The notes beneath the pieces were generated by a model that was given only the letters and a program-made list of their open reading frames with translations, did not search any database and had not been told where the DNA came from. A stretch of 61,684 nt of DNA from an uncultured Verrucomicrobiae bacterium (GTDB taxonomy: Bacteria > Verrucomicrobiota > Verrucomicrobiia > Limisphaerales > J093): contig CALFAV010000037.1 in assembly GCA_937946835.1 (NCBI GenBank), forward strand, positions 1 through 61,684, in the 5' to 3' direction. This document shows positions 26,463-36,088 of the stretch, in pieces (positions within the stretch are counted from its first letter, which is position 1; each line of letters opens with the position of its first letter). The position numbers and the translations under genes were made by a program.

Positions 26463-27041
26463 TCAGAGCCGTGCGGCCAGGGCGGCCTGGCTGGCGGCGA
26501 AGACCTGCTCGTGGAGCGAGTGGCCGTGCGCGTCCATGGTGACCACTGCCGGAAACCGCTCCACCTCGAATTCCCAAATGGCCTCGGGAGAGCCGAACTC
26601 CTCCAGGAAGTACACCCCGCGGACGTTGCGCACGTGCTCGGCCAGAACCTGCGCGGCGCCGCCCACCGCGTGCAAATACACCGCGCCCACTTCCCGGCAG
26701 GCCGCGAGGGTCTTGGCACCCATGCCGCCCTTGCCGATGACCCCGCGCACGCCGAAGCGACGCAGGATGTCGCCCTGGTACGGTTCTTCGCGGGCGGAGG
26801 TGGTGGGACCGGCGGCCACGACCTTCCAGCGGCCGGCCTCGTCTTTGATGACCACCGGGCCGCAGTGGTAAATGATGCCCCCGCGCAGGTCCACACCGGG
26901 CGGGAGTTGGCCGCCCTTGGCCAGGTATTTGTGCACCGCATCGCGGCCGGTGAACAGGGTACCGGTGATTTCCACTGCGTCGCCGATCTTGAGGGCGCGG
27001 ACCGCGGCTTCGGATACGGGGGTGGTAAGCAGGATGGGCAT
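26463..27041 (-). CDS. Class I fumarase/tartrate dehydratase, beta subunit
   Basis: A 192-residue protein matching the C-terminal half of class I [4Fe-4S] fumarases (TtdB type): L-K-I-G-D-A-V-E-I-T-G, R-D-A-V-H-K-Y-L, G-P-T-T-S, G-V-I-G-K-G-G-M. It interconverts fumarate and malate with its alpha subunit, encoded just upstream (27068) on the same strand. ATG 27041 is the normal start; the frame is open further upstream over the end of the alpha gene. Confidence 0.9.
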   Translation of the reverse strand: MPILLTTPVSEAAVRALKIGDAVEITGTLFTGRDAVHKYLAKGGQLPPGVDLRGGIIYHCGPVVIKDEAGRWKVVAAGPTTSAREEPYQGDILRRFGVRGVIGKGGMGAKTLAACREVGAVYLHAVGGAAQVLAEHVRNVRGVYFLEEFGSPEAIWEFEVERFPAVVTMDAHGHSLHEQVFAASQAALAARL

Positions 27042-27067
27042 GGGAAAATGTTCCGGCGGGAATGCGC

Positions 27068-27946
27068 TCAATACAACCAGCGGGTGATGCGGCCTTCGGC
27101 GTCCAGTTCCACCCCCTGGCGCCGGTAGGCCCAACACATGTAGCTGACACTGACAAAGTAGGAGGCGGGGACGCGGTTCAGGGTGCCGATTTTCACGCCC
27201 AGCAGGGTGGTCTTGCCGCCGAAACCCATCGGCCCGATTCCCAGTTCATTGGCGGTCTTGAGGATGTCCTGCTCCAGTGCGTCGAGCGCCGGAACCGGGT
27301 TTCGGTCCTCCAGCCGGCGCAGGAACTGGACCTTGGAAAATTCGTACCCCGTGGCCCGGTCGCCGCCGATGCACACGCCGAGGATGCCCGGACCGCACCC
27401 CTTGCCCTGCGCCTGAAGCACGGCATCCAAAATCACCTTGCGGCACCCGGCCAGGTCCCGGTCCGCCTGCAACTGCTCGTCCGGCAGCGAGTATTGGGCG
27501 CCGACATTTTCGCACCCGCCGCCCTTGAGGATCAGCCGCACCCGGGTTTCGGGCTCCCGATGCTGATGGAAATGGAAGGTGGGCGCGCCGGGGCCGAGGT
27601 TGGTGCCGTCATTTTTGCCGGTGAGCGCGTCCACCGAATTTTGCCGCAGATACCCCCGGCGGGTGGCCTCGCGCACCGCCTGGCGCGCGGCTTCCGCAAA
27701 GGCCAACTGGTCCAGGCCCACCGGCGCATCCACGTAAAAAAGTACACTGCCGGTGTCCTGGCAGATGGGCTGGGATTTCCGTTTGGCCAGTTCGATGTTG
27801 CGCTGGATGATCTGTAAAGCGTCGGCAGCGATCGTGCCCTGTTGCTCGTGTTCCAAGGCGGCCAAAATGGCCGCCTGCACGTCATCCGGGATTTCCGCCG
27901 AGGTGCGGCGGATCAGTTCCATCAACGAGTCCCGCAACGCGATCAT
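27068..27946 (-). CDS. Class I fumarase/tartrate dehydratase, alpha subunit
   Basis: A 292-residue protein matching the N-terminal half of class I fumarases. Probable cluster cysteines are C62 (I-C-Q-D-T-G), C145 (G-G-G-C-E-N) and C184 (G-C-G-P-G-I-L-G). ATG 27946 gives M-I-A-L-R-D-S-L, the usual family start. The in-frame extension up to 28099 adds an atypical leader. It forms a two-gene operon with the beta subunit, 26 bases apart, and is divergent from an NtrC-type regulator. Confidence 0.9.
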   Translation of the reverse strand: MIALRDSLMELIRRTSAEIPDDVQAAILAALEHEQQGTIAADALQIIQRNIELAKRKSQPICQDTGSVLFYVDAPVGLDQLAFAEAARQAVREATRRGYLRQNSVDALTGKNDGTNLGPGAPTFHFHQHREPETRVRLILKGGGCENVGAQYSLPDEQLQADRDLAGCRKVILDAVLQAQGKGCGPGILGVCIGGDRATGYEFSKVQFLRRLEDRNPVPALDALEQDILKTANELGIGPMGFGGKTTLLGVKIGTLNRVPASYFVSVSYMCWAYRRQGVELDAEGRITRWLY

Positions 27947-28169
27947 CTGCGGCAGGGTAGGGGAGGCGGGGCCCGCCGTCAAACCACCCCCGAACCGGTA
28001 GCTGAGCCGGGTTTTTGCCTCTATCGGGGCTTTTTGAAACTGCGGTCTGGTCAAAAGCGCGGCCTTGCTGTAAAGAAAATGGCCAGCCGATGCGTACACG
28101 AGCGAAACTCAACGGGCATTGTGCCCCGCCCCGCGGGCCAAGCCCCGGGTTGTCGGATCCTGTAAAACC

Positions 28170-29516
28170 ATGACAACCGTTTCCGGACGCGTGCTGGTCA
28201 TAGACGACGACAAGCAGACCTGTGCGCTGCTTGAAGAATTGCTTCGAGCCGAGGGTTACGAAGTAAACGCCGCCGACTCCCTGGGGGAGGCCCGGGAGTT
28301 GTTGAAACGCTCCCAGCCCGATGTGGCCCTGCTGGACTGGCAACTGCCCGACGGGGATGGGCTGGAGTTCCTTTCCGAACTGAAGCGCCAGTGGCCGGAC
28401 ACCCAGGTCATCATGCTCACCGGCTTCGCCACGTTCGACGTGGCGGTGGAGGCGGTCAAACAGGGGGCCTTCCATTTCCAAAGCAAACCGTTTCACGCGG
28501 AAAGCCTCAGCCTGCTGATCCGCCGCGCCTGCGAGCACAAACAACTCAACGACCGCACCACCGCCCTGCAGCGGGCCCTGTCCCGGTTGCGGGGCGAGTC
28601 CCCGGCCATCTTTGCCAGCCGGGCCATGTCCGACATTCTCCGCCTGGTCGAGCGCATCGCGGGCAGCGACGCGCCGGTGCTCATCACCGGCGAAAGCGGC
28701 ACGGGCAAGGAGGTCATCGCCGACCTCATTCACTCCCTCAGCCCGCGGGCCACCGGCCCGTTCGTGAAGGTCAACTGTGCCGCCCTGCCGCGGGAACTGA
28801 TCGAGAGCGAGCTGTTCGGCGTGGTCAAGGGCGCGTACACCGGTGCGCACGCGGACCGGGACGGCCTGTTCCGCGAGGCCAGTCGCGGCACCATTCTCCT
28901 GGACGAGATTTCCGAGATGCCGTTGGACACCCAGGCCAAGTTGCTGCGCGTGCTCCAAGAGCGCACCTTCCGGCCGGTGGGCGGCAAAACCAGTTTGCCC
29001 GCCGACTGCCGCGTGCTGGCCTCCACCAACCGCAAGATCGAAGATGCCCTGCGCGAAGGCAAGTTGCGCGAGGACGTGTACTACCGGATTTCCGCCGTGA
29101 CCCTGCACCTGCCGCCGTTGCGCGAGCGGCGCGAGGACATCCTGCCCCTGGCCAACGCGTTCCTCCGGCGCTTCGCATCGCAGTCCGGCCGCAACATCAG
29201 CGGGTTCAGCGAGGCGGCGGCCCGGGTCCTGCACGACTTCGACTGGCCGGGCAACGTGCGCCAGCTTGAAAACGAGATTCAGCGCGCGGTCCTGATGTGT
29301 GAGTCCGGCGCCATCGAACCGAGCGACCTGTCCATCACAGCCCCGGGGGAAGCGGGTACCGAAGGACCGCTGACCATGTTGGAGAACGTCGAGCGGGACG
29401 CCATTCGCCAGGCCCTGGTCCGGGCGCGGGGAAACAAGACCGTGGCGGCGGCGGAGCTGGGCGTGACCCGGCAAACTCTCTACAACAAAATCCGCCGTTA
29501 CGGCATCACGGTGTAA
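28170..29516 (+). CDS. NtrC-family sigma-54 response regulator
   Basis: A 448-residue activator with a receiver domain (1-120: D-D-D near 11-13, phospho-acceptor D in L-L-D-W, K in S-K-P-F), an AAA+ domain (about 145-375: G-E-S-G-T-G-K-E Walker A, Walker B I-L-L-D-E-I) and a Fis-type helix-turn-helix (A-A-A-E-L-G-V-T-R-Q-T-L-Y). The sigma-54 contact loop reads G-A-Y-T-G-A instead of the consensus G-A-F-T-G-A. No histidine kinase is adjacent and no clear -24/-12 promoter was found nearby, so its targets are unknown. Start ATG 28170. Confidence 0.92.
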   Translation: MTTVSGRVLVIDDDKQTCALLEELLRAEGYEVNAADSLGEARELLKRSQPDVALLDWQLPDGDGLEFLSELKRQWPDTQVIMLTGFATFDVAVEAVKQGAFHFQSKPFHAESLSLLIRRACEHKQLNDRTTALQRALSRLRGESPAIFASRAMSDILRLVERIAGSDAPVLITGESGTGKEVIADLIHSLSPRATGPFVKVNCAALPRELIESELFGVVKGAYTGAHADRDGLFREASRGTILLDEISEMPLDTQAKLLRVLQERTFRPVGGKTSLPADCRVLASTNRKIEDALREGKLREDVYYRISAVTLHLPPLRERREDILPLANAFLRRFASQSGRNISGFSEAAARVLHDFDWPGNVRQLENEIQRAVLMCESGAIEPSDLSITAPGEAGTEGPLTMLENVERDAIRQALVRARGNKTVAAAELGVTRQTLYNKIRRYGITV

Positions 29517-29587
29517 CCGGTCGGGCGATCCGGGGCTTTCCCCCCCGCCCAAGCCCACCCCGGACCGCGTTCAGAGGGGGGAAAAGC

Positions 29588-30883
29588 TTGGCGGCCTCCC
29601 CGACCCCGCTTACGCTCGCGGCGATGCCGACCCAGCCCACGAGCGACTTCCGCCGGACCGCCATTCACGGCCTGATCGAGCGCGTCCTGGCCACCACCCC
29701 GGTGGTGGACATCCATACGCACCTGTATGACCCGTTGATGGACCACCTGTTGCTCTGGGGCATAGACGAGTTGCTGGTGTACCACTACCTGGCGGCGGAG
29801 GCCTTTCGCTACCTGCGGGAGCCGCCGGAGAAGTTCTTCGCCCTTTCCCGGACCGAACAGGCCGAGCTGATCTGGCGGGAACTGTTTTTGGCCCATTCCC
29901 CGGTTTCCGAGGCCTGCCGGGGCGTGTTGACCATTCTGCATCGTTTCGGCCTCGACGCCCGGGAGCGGGATCTGCCGGCCCTGCGCCAGTGGTTCCAGGA
30001 ATGGCCCTTGGAAGCGCATGTGCACCGGGTCCTGGAACTGGCCCGCGTCGCCCGCCTCTACATGACCAACTCGCCCTTCGATGACGCGGAACGGGCGATC
30101 TGGCAACGCGGCTTCCTGCGGGACGAGCGCTTCGTCAGCGCGCTGCGCATTGACCCGTTGCTGCTGGATTGGCCCGGGACCGCCCTGCGCCTGGCTGAGT
30201 GGGGGTACAATGTCGGCGAGGGGCTTTCCCCCCAGACGCTGGGCGAGGTGCGCCGTTTCCTGGCCGACTGGACCCGGCGCCTCGAGGCCCGCTACTGCAT
30301 GGTGTCCCTGCCGCCGGAGTTTGTTTATCCCGCCGCCACCGACACCGCCCGGCTGCTCGAGGGCGCGGTCCTGCCACACTGCCGGGACTTCAACCAGCCG
30401 CTGGCCCTGATGCTGGGCGTGCGTCGCCACGTCAATCCACGCCTGCGCCTGGCTGGCGACGGGGTGGGCCGCAGCGACCTCTGTGCCCTGGTCAACCTCT
30501 GCGACGGCTTCCCGGAAAACCGGTTCGCTGTCACCGTCCTTTCCCGGGAAAACCAGCACGAGCTGTGCGTGGTCGCCCGCAAGTTTCGCAACCTGCACGT
30601 CTTCGGCTGCTGGTGGTTCACCAACACCCCCTCGCTGGTCGAGGAAATCACCCGGATGCGGCTCGAACTGCTGGGGCTGAGCTTCACGCCGCAACATTCC
30701 GATGCCCGCGTGCTGGAGCAACTCATTTACAAGTTCGACCACACCCGGCGCGTCCTGGTGAAGGTGCTGGCCGAAAAATATGGCGACCTGGCCGTCGCCG
30801 GTTGGGAACCCACCGAGGCGGAAATCCGCCGGGATGTCACCGCTCTGCTGGGCGGCGCTTTCGAGCAATTCTGCCAGGGCTGA
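29588..30883 (+). CDS. Uronate isomerase-like amidohydrolase-fold protein
   Basis: A protein of 419-431 residues depending on whether ATG 29624 or the earlier GTG/TTG-type start near 29588 is used. It carries V-D-I-H-T-H-L-Y-D-P, the metal-binding H-x-H of the amidohydrolase superfamily. F-G-C-W-W-F-T-N-T-P-S and E-M/L-x-R-x-E-L-L-G segments match the glucuronate isomerase (UxaC) family. Known UxaC opens and isomerises glucuronate or galacturonate. Similarity is moderate and the protein is a divergent branch, so substrate is uncertain, but it fits polysaccharide use elsewhere in the window. Confidence 0.65.
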   Translation: MAASPTPLTLAAMPTQPTSDFRRTAIHGLIERVLATTPVVDIHTHLYDPLMDHLLLWGIDELLVYHYLAAEAFRYLREPPEKFFALSRTEQAELIWRELFLAHSPVSEACRGVLTILHRFGLDARERDLPALRQWFQEWPLEAHVHRVLELARVARLYMTNSPFDDAERAIWQRGFLRDERFVSALRIDPLLLDWPGTALRLAEWGYNVGEGLSPQTLGEVRRFLADWTRRLEARYCMVSLPPEFVYPAATDTARLLEGAVLPHCRDFNQPLALMLGVRRHVNPRLRLAGDGVGRSDLCALVNLCDGFPENRFAVTVLSRENQHELCVVARKFRNLHVFGCWWFTNTPSLVEEITRMRLELLGLSFTPQHSDARVLEQLIYKFDHTRRVLVKVLAEKYGDLAVAGWEPTEAEIRRDVTALLGGAFEQFCQG

Positions 30884-31032
30884 CGCCAGGCGCCGGGACC
30901 GGGAAGGAGCGGGCGGCCCGGCTGACGCTGGCTCCACCCGGGCCGCCGATTTGCACCGGCGGGCGGCGGGCGGCGCAAACCGGGTAAAAGGGATTTGTGC
31001 TCGCGGGGGAACCTTCGCTAGCCTGCGCGGCC

Positions 31033-32892
31033 ATGAAGTCACTACCGCAGGGGCATCGGCTGGCGGCAGCACTGCTCGTGTTCGGGAGCCTGGGCGCCGT
31101 TTGGGGACAAACAACCAACCTGGTAAACGACGGTACCACCGCCGCGAATCTGGTGCTGCGGGCGAACCAATTTGGCACTGCCGGGGCCTCCTGGTCGTTA
31201 AGCCCGGAAGCTGGCGCGCTGCGGGCCGAGCAGTCGGCGGCCTTTCCGGACTTCCCGGTCAACGCGGTGTGGTACGCCCCGGGGGTGCGGCCGGTGAGCG
31301 CCACGTATGCCGTGCTGGCCGACGTGCGGCCCGCCACGGCGAATCCGGAGAATGTCCCCGGGGTGATGGGCTGGCTGGACCCGGAGCAGGGCCGGGGAAT
31401 CGTGTTCCGGGTGGTGCCGGGGGCCTTTGGCTCCTTCCAGGTGGCGGTGATTGATTTTACCGCGCAGACGGCCGAGGCCAACGACGGCACCGGAGGTCTG
31501 TTTCACCTGGATGGTACCGAGGCGCAGCCCCTGCCGGGCTCGGCCTGGAGCGGGCTGGGCGATTATGACGCCGACCAGTTTGTCACGCTGGAGCTGGCCT
31601 TTGCGCCGCCCACGGCGGCCGATCGCGCGGTGCTTTCCAACGTCACCGCCCGCGTCACGGCCCGCGCGTACCAAGGGGCGGGCGCGCAACTCGTGGGCGA
31701 GCCGATCGAGCTGTTGACCACTTTGCCTGCCCCGGCGCAGCCCCGCGTGGGTTACGCCGCCAAGTTGGACACGCTGTTCCTGGCGGGGGGCGTGATCGGG
31801 CATCTGAAGAACCTGCGCGTGGTCGGCGACATTGAAGTGGTGAACCAACCGCCGCTGGTCACGCTGACCAGCCCGGCCGACGGCACGCGGCTCACCGTGG
31901 CGCCTGCCTCGGTTACGCTGGAAGCCACGGCCAGCGACCCGGATGGCAGCGTGGCACGGGTGGAGTTTTTGCGGGACGGGGTGGTGGTGGGCACGGCGAA
32001 CACGCCGCCGTACCGCCTCATGGTCAGCGGATTGCCGGAGGGGCAGTACGGCTTTGCGGCCCGGGCGGTGGACAATCAAGGGGCGGCCTCCCTCTCCGCC
32101 ACCGCCCGAGTGGAGGTGGTGGATGTCCCGCCAACCGTGAGGCTGAGCCAACCCGAGGACGGCGCCGTTTTCGCCGCGCCGGCGCAGATTGAACTGCAGG
32201 CCGAGGTGGACAACCCGGGCGGGCAACCTTTAGAACGGGTGGAGTTTCTGCAAAACGGCAACGTGGTGGGCCAGGCGCAGGCGCCGCCGTACCGGGTAAC
32301 CCTCAGTGGGGTGGGGCCGGGGACGTACTCCATCCAAGCCCGGCTGGTGTTCGGGGGCGGGCGGATGGTCAACTCGGCCACAGCGGCCGTGACGGTCACC
32401 GGGGTTAGCCAGCCGCCGCTGTTGGTCGAACCAACGGCTTTGCCTCCCGGCGGGCCGTTTCAGGAGTTCCAGTTCACCGCCCGCAATCTGGCCGGGGGCA
32501 CTTACCAGATCGAGGCCACCACCAACTTCATGGCCTGGACCGTGGTCGCCAGTGGAACCATTACCGACGCCACCCAGGTGTTTCGGGTGCCTCGTGCGAC
32601 GACCGGCAACCGGCAGTTTTTCCGGCTGGTGGTCAGCGGCGGCGGGGGAGGTGGGATTACCCCGGCCCGCTTGACCGGTCCACAGGCCCGGCCCTCGGCC
32701 ACGCAGTTCACCGAGTTTCAGTTTACCGCCACGGAACTGACCGGGGGGCGGTACCAGGTGGAGGCCTCGAGTAATCTGAAGGATTGGTCGGTGGTGGAAA
32801 CCGGGACGGTGACCGGGCCAACCCGGACGTTTACCTTCCCGCGCAGCGCCGGCGTCAGGGCGTTGTTCTACCGGGTGGTGAGTCTGCCGTAA
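31033..32892 (+). CDS. Secreted protein with Ig-like domains and C-terminal repeats
   Basis: A 619-residue exported protein. The signal peptide ends W-G-Q. Residues about 25-270 form a large beta-rich domain of unknown type. Two bacterial Ig domains follow (P-P-L-V-T-L-T-S-P-A-D-G and P-P-T-V-R-L-S-Q-P-E-D-G starts, each with V-E-F-L-x-x-G/N-x-V-V-G). The C-terminus has two copies of an F-x-E-F-Q-F-T-A unit, with N-F-M-A-W and N-L-K-D-W and ending in F-F-R-L-V and F-Y-R-V-V. Such ends are common on exported proteins of Verrucomicrobiota and may help surface attachment. No catalytic motif is seen. ATG 31033. Confidence 0.75.
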   Translation: MKSLPQGHRLAAALLVFGSLGAVWGQTTNLVNDGTTAANLVLRANQFGTAGASWSLSPEAGALRAEQSAAFPDFPVNAVWYAPGVRPVSATYAVLADVRPATANPENVPGVMGWLDPEQGRGIVFRVVPGAFGSFQVAVIDFTAQTAEANDGTGGLFHLDGTEAQPLPGSAWSGLGDYDADQFVTLELAFAPPTAADRAVLSNVTARVTARAYQGAGAQLVGEPIELLTTLPAPAQPRVGYAAKLDTLFLAGGVIGHLKNLRVVGDIEVVNQPPLVTLTSPADGTRLTVAPASVTLEATASDPDGSVARVEFLRDGVVVGTANTPPYRLMVSGLPEGQYGFAARAVDNQGAASLSATARVEVVDVPPTVRLSQPEDGAVFAAPAQIELQAEVDNPGGQPLERVEFLQNGNVVGQAQAPPYRVTLSGVGPGTYSIQARLVFGGGRMVNSATAAVTVTGVSQPPLLVEPTALPPGGPFQEFQFTARNLAGGTYQIEATTNFMAWTVVASGTITDATQVFRVPRATTGNRQFFRLVVSGGGGGGITPARLTGPQARPSATQFTEFQFTATELTGGRYQVEASSNLKDWSVVETGTVTGPTRTFTFPRSAGVRALFYRVVSLP

Positions 32893-32894
32893 GT

Positions 32895-32956
32895 GGCAGG
32901 GCAAGGGGGGTGAAACCACAGCCACCACCCGCGGCCGGGCAGGGGAGGGGAGGGGG
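32895..32956. repeat. G-rich intergenic motif with quadruplex potential
   Basis: Two G-rich tracts (32895-32910 and 32938-32956) lie between genes. The second has several runs of three to five G separated by one or two bases. The core GGGCAGGGGA recurs in other intergenic regions (see finding). Confidence 0.5.
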
Positions 32957-33057
32957 CCGACTTTGCCCTTTTCTGAACGGCCGCTCCGGGTAAGTTCTCC
33001 CGACGCCGGCCCGGCCGGCCCGGAAGGGGCCCCGGCGCAGGTCGGCGTAGGTAAGCG

Positions 33058-34848
33058 ATGGACGTCGCACACATCCGCAATTTCAGCATCATTGCCCACA
33101 TTGACCACGGCAAGACGACGCTGAGCGATCGCCTGCTGCATCGCACCGGCACGATCTCGGACCGGGAGATGCAGGAGCAGTTGCTGGATTCGATGGACCT
33201 GGAACGGGAGCGGGGGATCACCATCAAGGCGCATCCCGTGACCATGCATTACCGGGCGAAGCACGGGGAAACCTACGAGTTGAACCTGATTGACACCCCG
33301 GGACACGTGGACTTTTCGTACGAGGTCTCGCGCAGTCTCAGCGCCTGCGAGGGGGCGTTGCTGGTGGTGGACGCCGCCCAGGGGGTCGAGGCCCAGACCG
33401 TGGCCAACGTGCATCTGGCCATGCGGCAGAACCTCACCATCATCCCGGTGATCAACAAGATTGACCTGCCGCACGCCAACGTGGACCTGGTCAAAACCCA
33501 GCTCGAGGACATTCTGGCCATCCCGGCGGACACGGCCATCCTCGCCAGCGCCAAGGAAGGCATCGGGATTGACGAGATCCTCGAGGCCATCGTGCACCGG
33601 ATTCCGCCCCCGAAACCCACCGGCGCGCCGTCGTTGCAGGCGCTGTGCTTTGACTCGTATTTCGACACCTACAAGGGGGTGGTGACCCACGTGCGCGTGT
33701 TCAACGGCGAGGTGCGGCCCGGGATGCTGGTCAAGTTGCTCCACACCGGAAAGACCTACGAGGTCAAGGAGGTGGGCAGTTTCAACCCCAAACCGTACGT
33801 CCGCGACCGGCTCGAGGTTGGCGAAACCGGCTACCTCACCGCCAACATCAAAAGCCCGAAGGAGGTCAAGATGGGGGACACCTTCACGGACGCGAAGCAC
33901 CCCTCGCCCGCGTTGCCCGGCTTCCAGGAGGTGCACCCGATGGTCTTCAGCGGTCTGTACCCCATCAACACCGCGGACTACGAGCACCTCAAGGCGAATC
34001 TGGCCAAGCTGCAACTGAACGACCCGGCGTTTGTGTACACCCCGGAAAGCTCGGTCGCCCTGGGCTTCGGCTTCCGGTGCGGGTTTCTGGGTCTGCTGCA
34101 CCTGGAAATCGTGCAGGAACGGCTCCGCCGGCATTACGGCATGGACATCATTGCCACCTACCCGAGCGTGGTGTACCGGGTGAAGCTCACCGACGGCACG
34201 ATCAAGGAGGTGGACAACCCGGCGTACCTGCCCGAGCCGACCTCCATTGACCACATCGAGGAACCGATCGTGAAGGCGTACATCATCTGCCCCAACGAAT
34301 ACATCGGGGACATGATGGCGCTGATCTCGGAAAAGCGCGGCGTGTTGGACCACACCGAAACCCTGGACACCCGCCGGGTGATGCTCACGGCCACCCTGCC
34401 GTTGAACGAAATCCTGATTGATTTCCACGACCGCATCAAAAGCCTCACCCACGGCTACGGCTCGATGGACTACGAGCACGCCGGCTACCAGGTCTCCGAC
34501 ATGGTCAAGCTGGAAATGCTGGTCAACGGCGAGCCGGTGGACGCCTTCTCCTGCATCGTGCACCGCGACAAGGCCGAGGCGCGCGGCCGCGCTCTGGCCG
34601 CCAAGCTCAAGGAGGTTATCCCCCGACAGCAGTTCGCCGTGGCCATCCAAGCGGCCATCGGCGGGAAAATCATCGCCCGCGAGACGGTCAGCGCCTTCCG
34701 CAAGGACGTGACCGCCAAGTGCTACGGCGGCGACATCACCCGCAAGCGCAAACTGCTCGAAAAGCAGAAGGAAGGGAAAAAACGCATGAAATCCATCGGC
34801 TCGGTGGACATACCCCAGGAGGCCTTCATCGAGGTCCTCAAGGCCTGA
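33058..34848 (+). CDS. lepA: Elongation factor 4 (LepA)
   Basis: A 596-residue translational GTPase that acts on ribosomes under stress. G1 is [10 protein letters not shown]2 lies in R-G-I-T-I-K-A, G3 D-T-P-G-H-V-D-F, G4 N-K-I-D. The C-terminal LepA-specific domain ends with [16 protein letters not shown]. Length is normal. A signal peptidase gene follows after 46 bases, the classical lepA-lepB order. Confidence 0.97.
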   Translation: MDVAHIRNFSIIAHIDHGKTTLSDRLLHRTGTISDREMQEQLLDSMDLERERGITIKAHPVTMHYRAKHGETYELNLIDTPGHVDFSYEVSRSLSACEGALLVVDAAQGVEAQTVANVHLAMRQNLTIIPVINKIDLPHANVDLVKTQLEDILAIPADTAILASAKEGIGIDEILEAIVHRIPPPKPTGAPSLQALCFDSYFDTYKGVVTHVRVFNGEVRPGMLVKLLHTGKTYEVKEVGSFNPKPYVRDRLEVGETGYLTANIKSPKEVKMGDTFTDAKHPSPALPGFQEVHPMVFSGLYPINTADYEHLKANLAKLQLNDPAFVYTPESSVALGFGFRCGFLGLLHLEIVQERLRRHYGMDIIATYPSVVYRVKLTDGTIKEVDNPAYLPEPTSIDHIEEPIVKAYIICPNEYIGDMMALISEKRGVLDHTETLDTRRVMLTATLPLNEILIDFHDRIKSLTHGYGSMDYEHAGYQVSDMVKLEMLVNGEPVDAFSCIVHRDKAEARGRALAAKLKEVIPRQQFAVAIQAAIGGKIIARETVSAFRKDVTAKCYGGDITRKRKLLEKQKEGKKRMKSIGSVDIPQEAFIEVLKA

Positions 34849-34894
34849 GTCGGGCAGGGCAGGGGACAGCAACGGTCGCGACCTTTCAACACCC

Positions 34895-36088
34895 ATGAAC
34901 TGGCGATGGTTGGTTTCACGCACCTATCGGCAGGCCGCCGAGTTGCGCAAGCACGTCTGGTACATCCTCAACTCCCAGCGCGACGAACTGGCCGACAAGG
35001 CGGTGGGGGAGGTCGCCGAGGCCCTGGCCGCTTTTGACGCAAAATTCCGCCGCACCCTCCACCGCGCCACCCTCCGGGCCGCCATGGCAGACCTGGAAAA
35101 GACCGCCACGATGTGGCTCAAGCCCTACCCGTACCCGGGAGTGCGGGAAAATCTCAAGGAGTTCCTGGTCAGCGGCGTGCTCATCCTGGGCATCTTCAGC
35201 TTCTTCCTCCAACCCATGAAGATCCCCTCCGGCTCGGCCCAGCCGACGCTGTACGGAAACGTGATCACCGACCTGACCGAACCGGGGGTAAACGGCGAGA
35301 TACCACCGCGCTGGCGGCGGTTCGTGGACTGGTTTCGGGGCATTGATTACCACCGCTGGATGGCGCGCGACACGGGCGTGCTTCTGATCGAACCGCCAGC
35401 CACCACCCTCGGCTTCATCAAAACCCAGCGCCTGAACATCGGGCGGGACTCGTACACCTTCTTCTGGCCCCCCGAGCGGCTCTTGGACCACCTGCGGCTG
35501 CGGCCCGGCCAAACCTACCAGGCCGGACAGGAGGTGTTCCGGATCAAGATTTCCAGCGGCGACCGGCTGTTTGTGGACCGGTTGACCTACAACTTCCGCC
35601 GCCCCCGCCGCGGCGAAATCATCGTCTTCCACACCGTGGACCTGGAACGCAAACTGGTCACCTACCGCGGCCAGGACATCCTGGTGGACAACACCCACTA
35701 CATCAAACGACTCGTGGCCCTGGGCGGGGAGCGCGTCCGCATCGGGGATGACCGCCACGTGTACATCAACGGCCGACGCCTGGACACCAACACCCCCGGC
35801 TTCCGCAAGGTGTACCGGTTCGACGGCCCCCCCCGGGACAGCGTGTACTCCGGGCACGTGAACAACAAACTCGCCCTCCAATACGCCGGCCGCGGGTTCG
35901 CCCCGTTGTTCCCGGACGGCGACGCCGAATTCCAGGTCCGGCCCAATCACTACCTGGCCTTCGGCGACAACACGATGAACAGTTGGGACGGCCGGGGCTG
36001 GGGGGACTTCCCACGGGAACACGTGGTCGGACGGGCGTTCTTTGTGTTCTGGCCCTTCACCGGGCGCTGGGGTCCCATCTGGGAGTGA
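34895..36088 (+). CDS. lepB: Signal peptidase I (first of two), extended form
   Basis: A 397-residue type I signal peptidase, which cleaves exported preproteins. A helical cytoplasmic region (1-85) precedes one membrane helix (about 90-107). The catalytic serine lies in I-P-S-G-S-A-Q-P-T-L, the lysine in Y-I-K-R-L-V-A-L-G-G, and F-G-D-N-T-M-N-S-W-D follows near the end. The usual M of S-x-M-x-P-T is A here. A large insert (about 125-205) separates the serine box from D-R-L. The gene overlaps the next paralogue by four bases (GTGA). Confidence 0.9.
   Translation: MNWRWLVSRTYRQAAELRKHVWYILNSQRDELADKAVGEVAEALAAFDAKFRRTLHRATLRAAMADLEKTATMWLKPYPYPGVRENLKEFLVSGVLILGIFSFFLQPMKIPSGSAQPTLYGNVITDLTEPGVNGEIPPRWRRFVDWFRGIDYHRWMARDTGVLLIEPPATTLGFIKTQRLNIGRDSYTFFWPPERLLDHLRLRPGQTYQAGQEVFRIKISSGDRLFVDRLTYNFRRPRRGEIIVFHTVDLERKLVTYRGQDILVDNTHYIKRLVALGGERVRIGDDRHVYINGRRLDTNTPGFRKVYRFDGPPRDSVYSGHVNNKLALQYAGRGFAPLFPDGDAEFQVRPNHYLAFGDNTMNSWDGRGWGDFPREHVVGRAFFVFWPFTGRWGPIWE

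Noticed and set aside
27947..28169. Sigma-54 promoter between fumarase and the NtrC-type regulator
   Set aside because: No convincing GG-N10-GC element with surrounding consensus was found.
33058..34848. LepA as part of a mobile or accessory unit
   Set aside because: It is a complete, ordinary housekeeping gene in the common lepA-lepB order.
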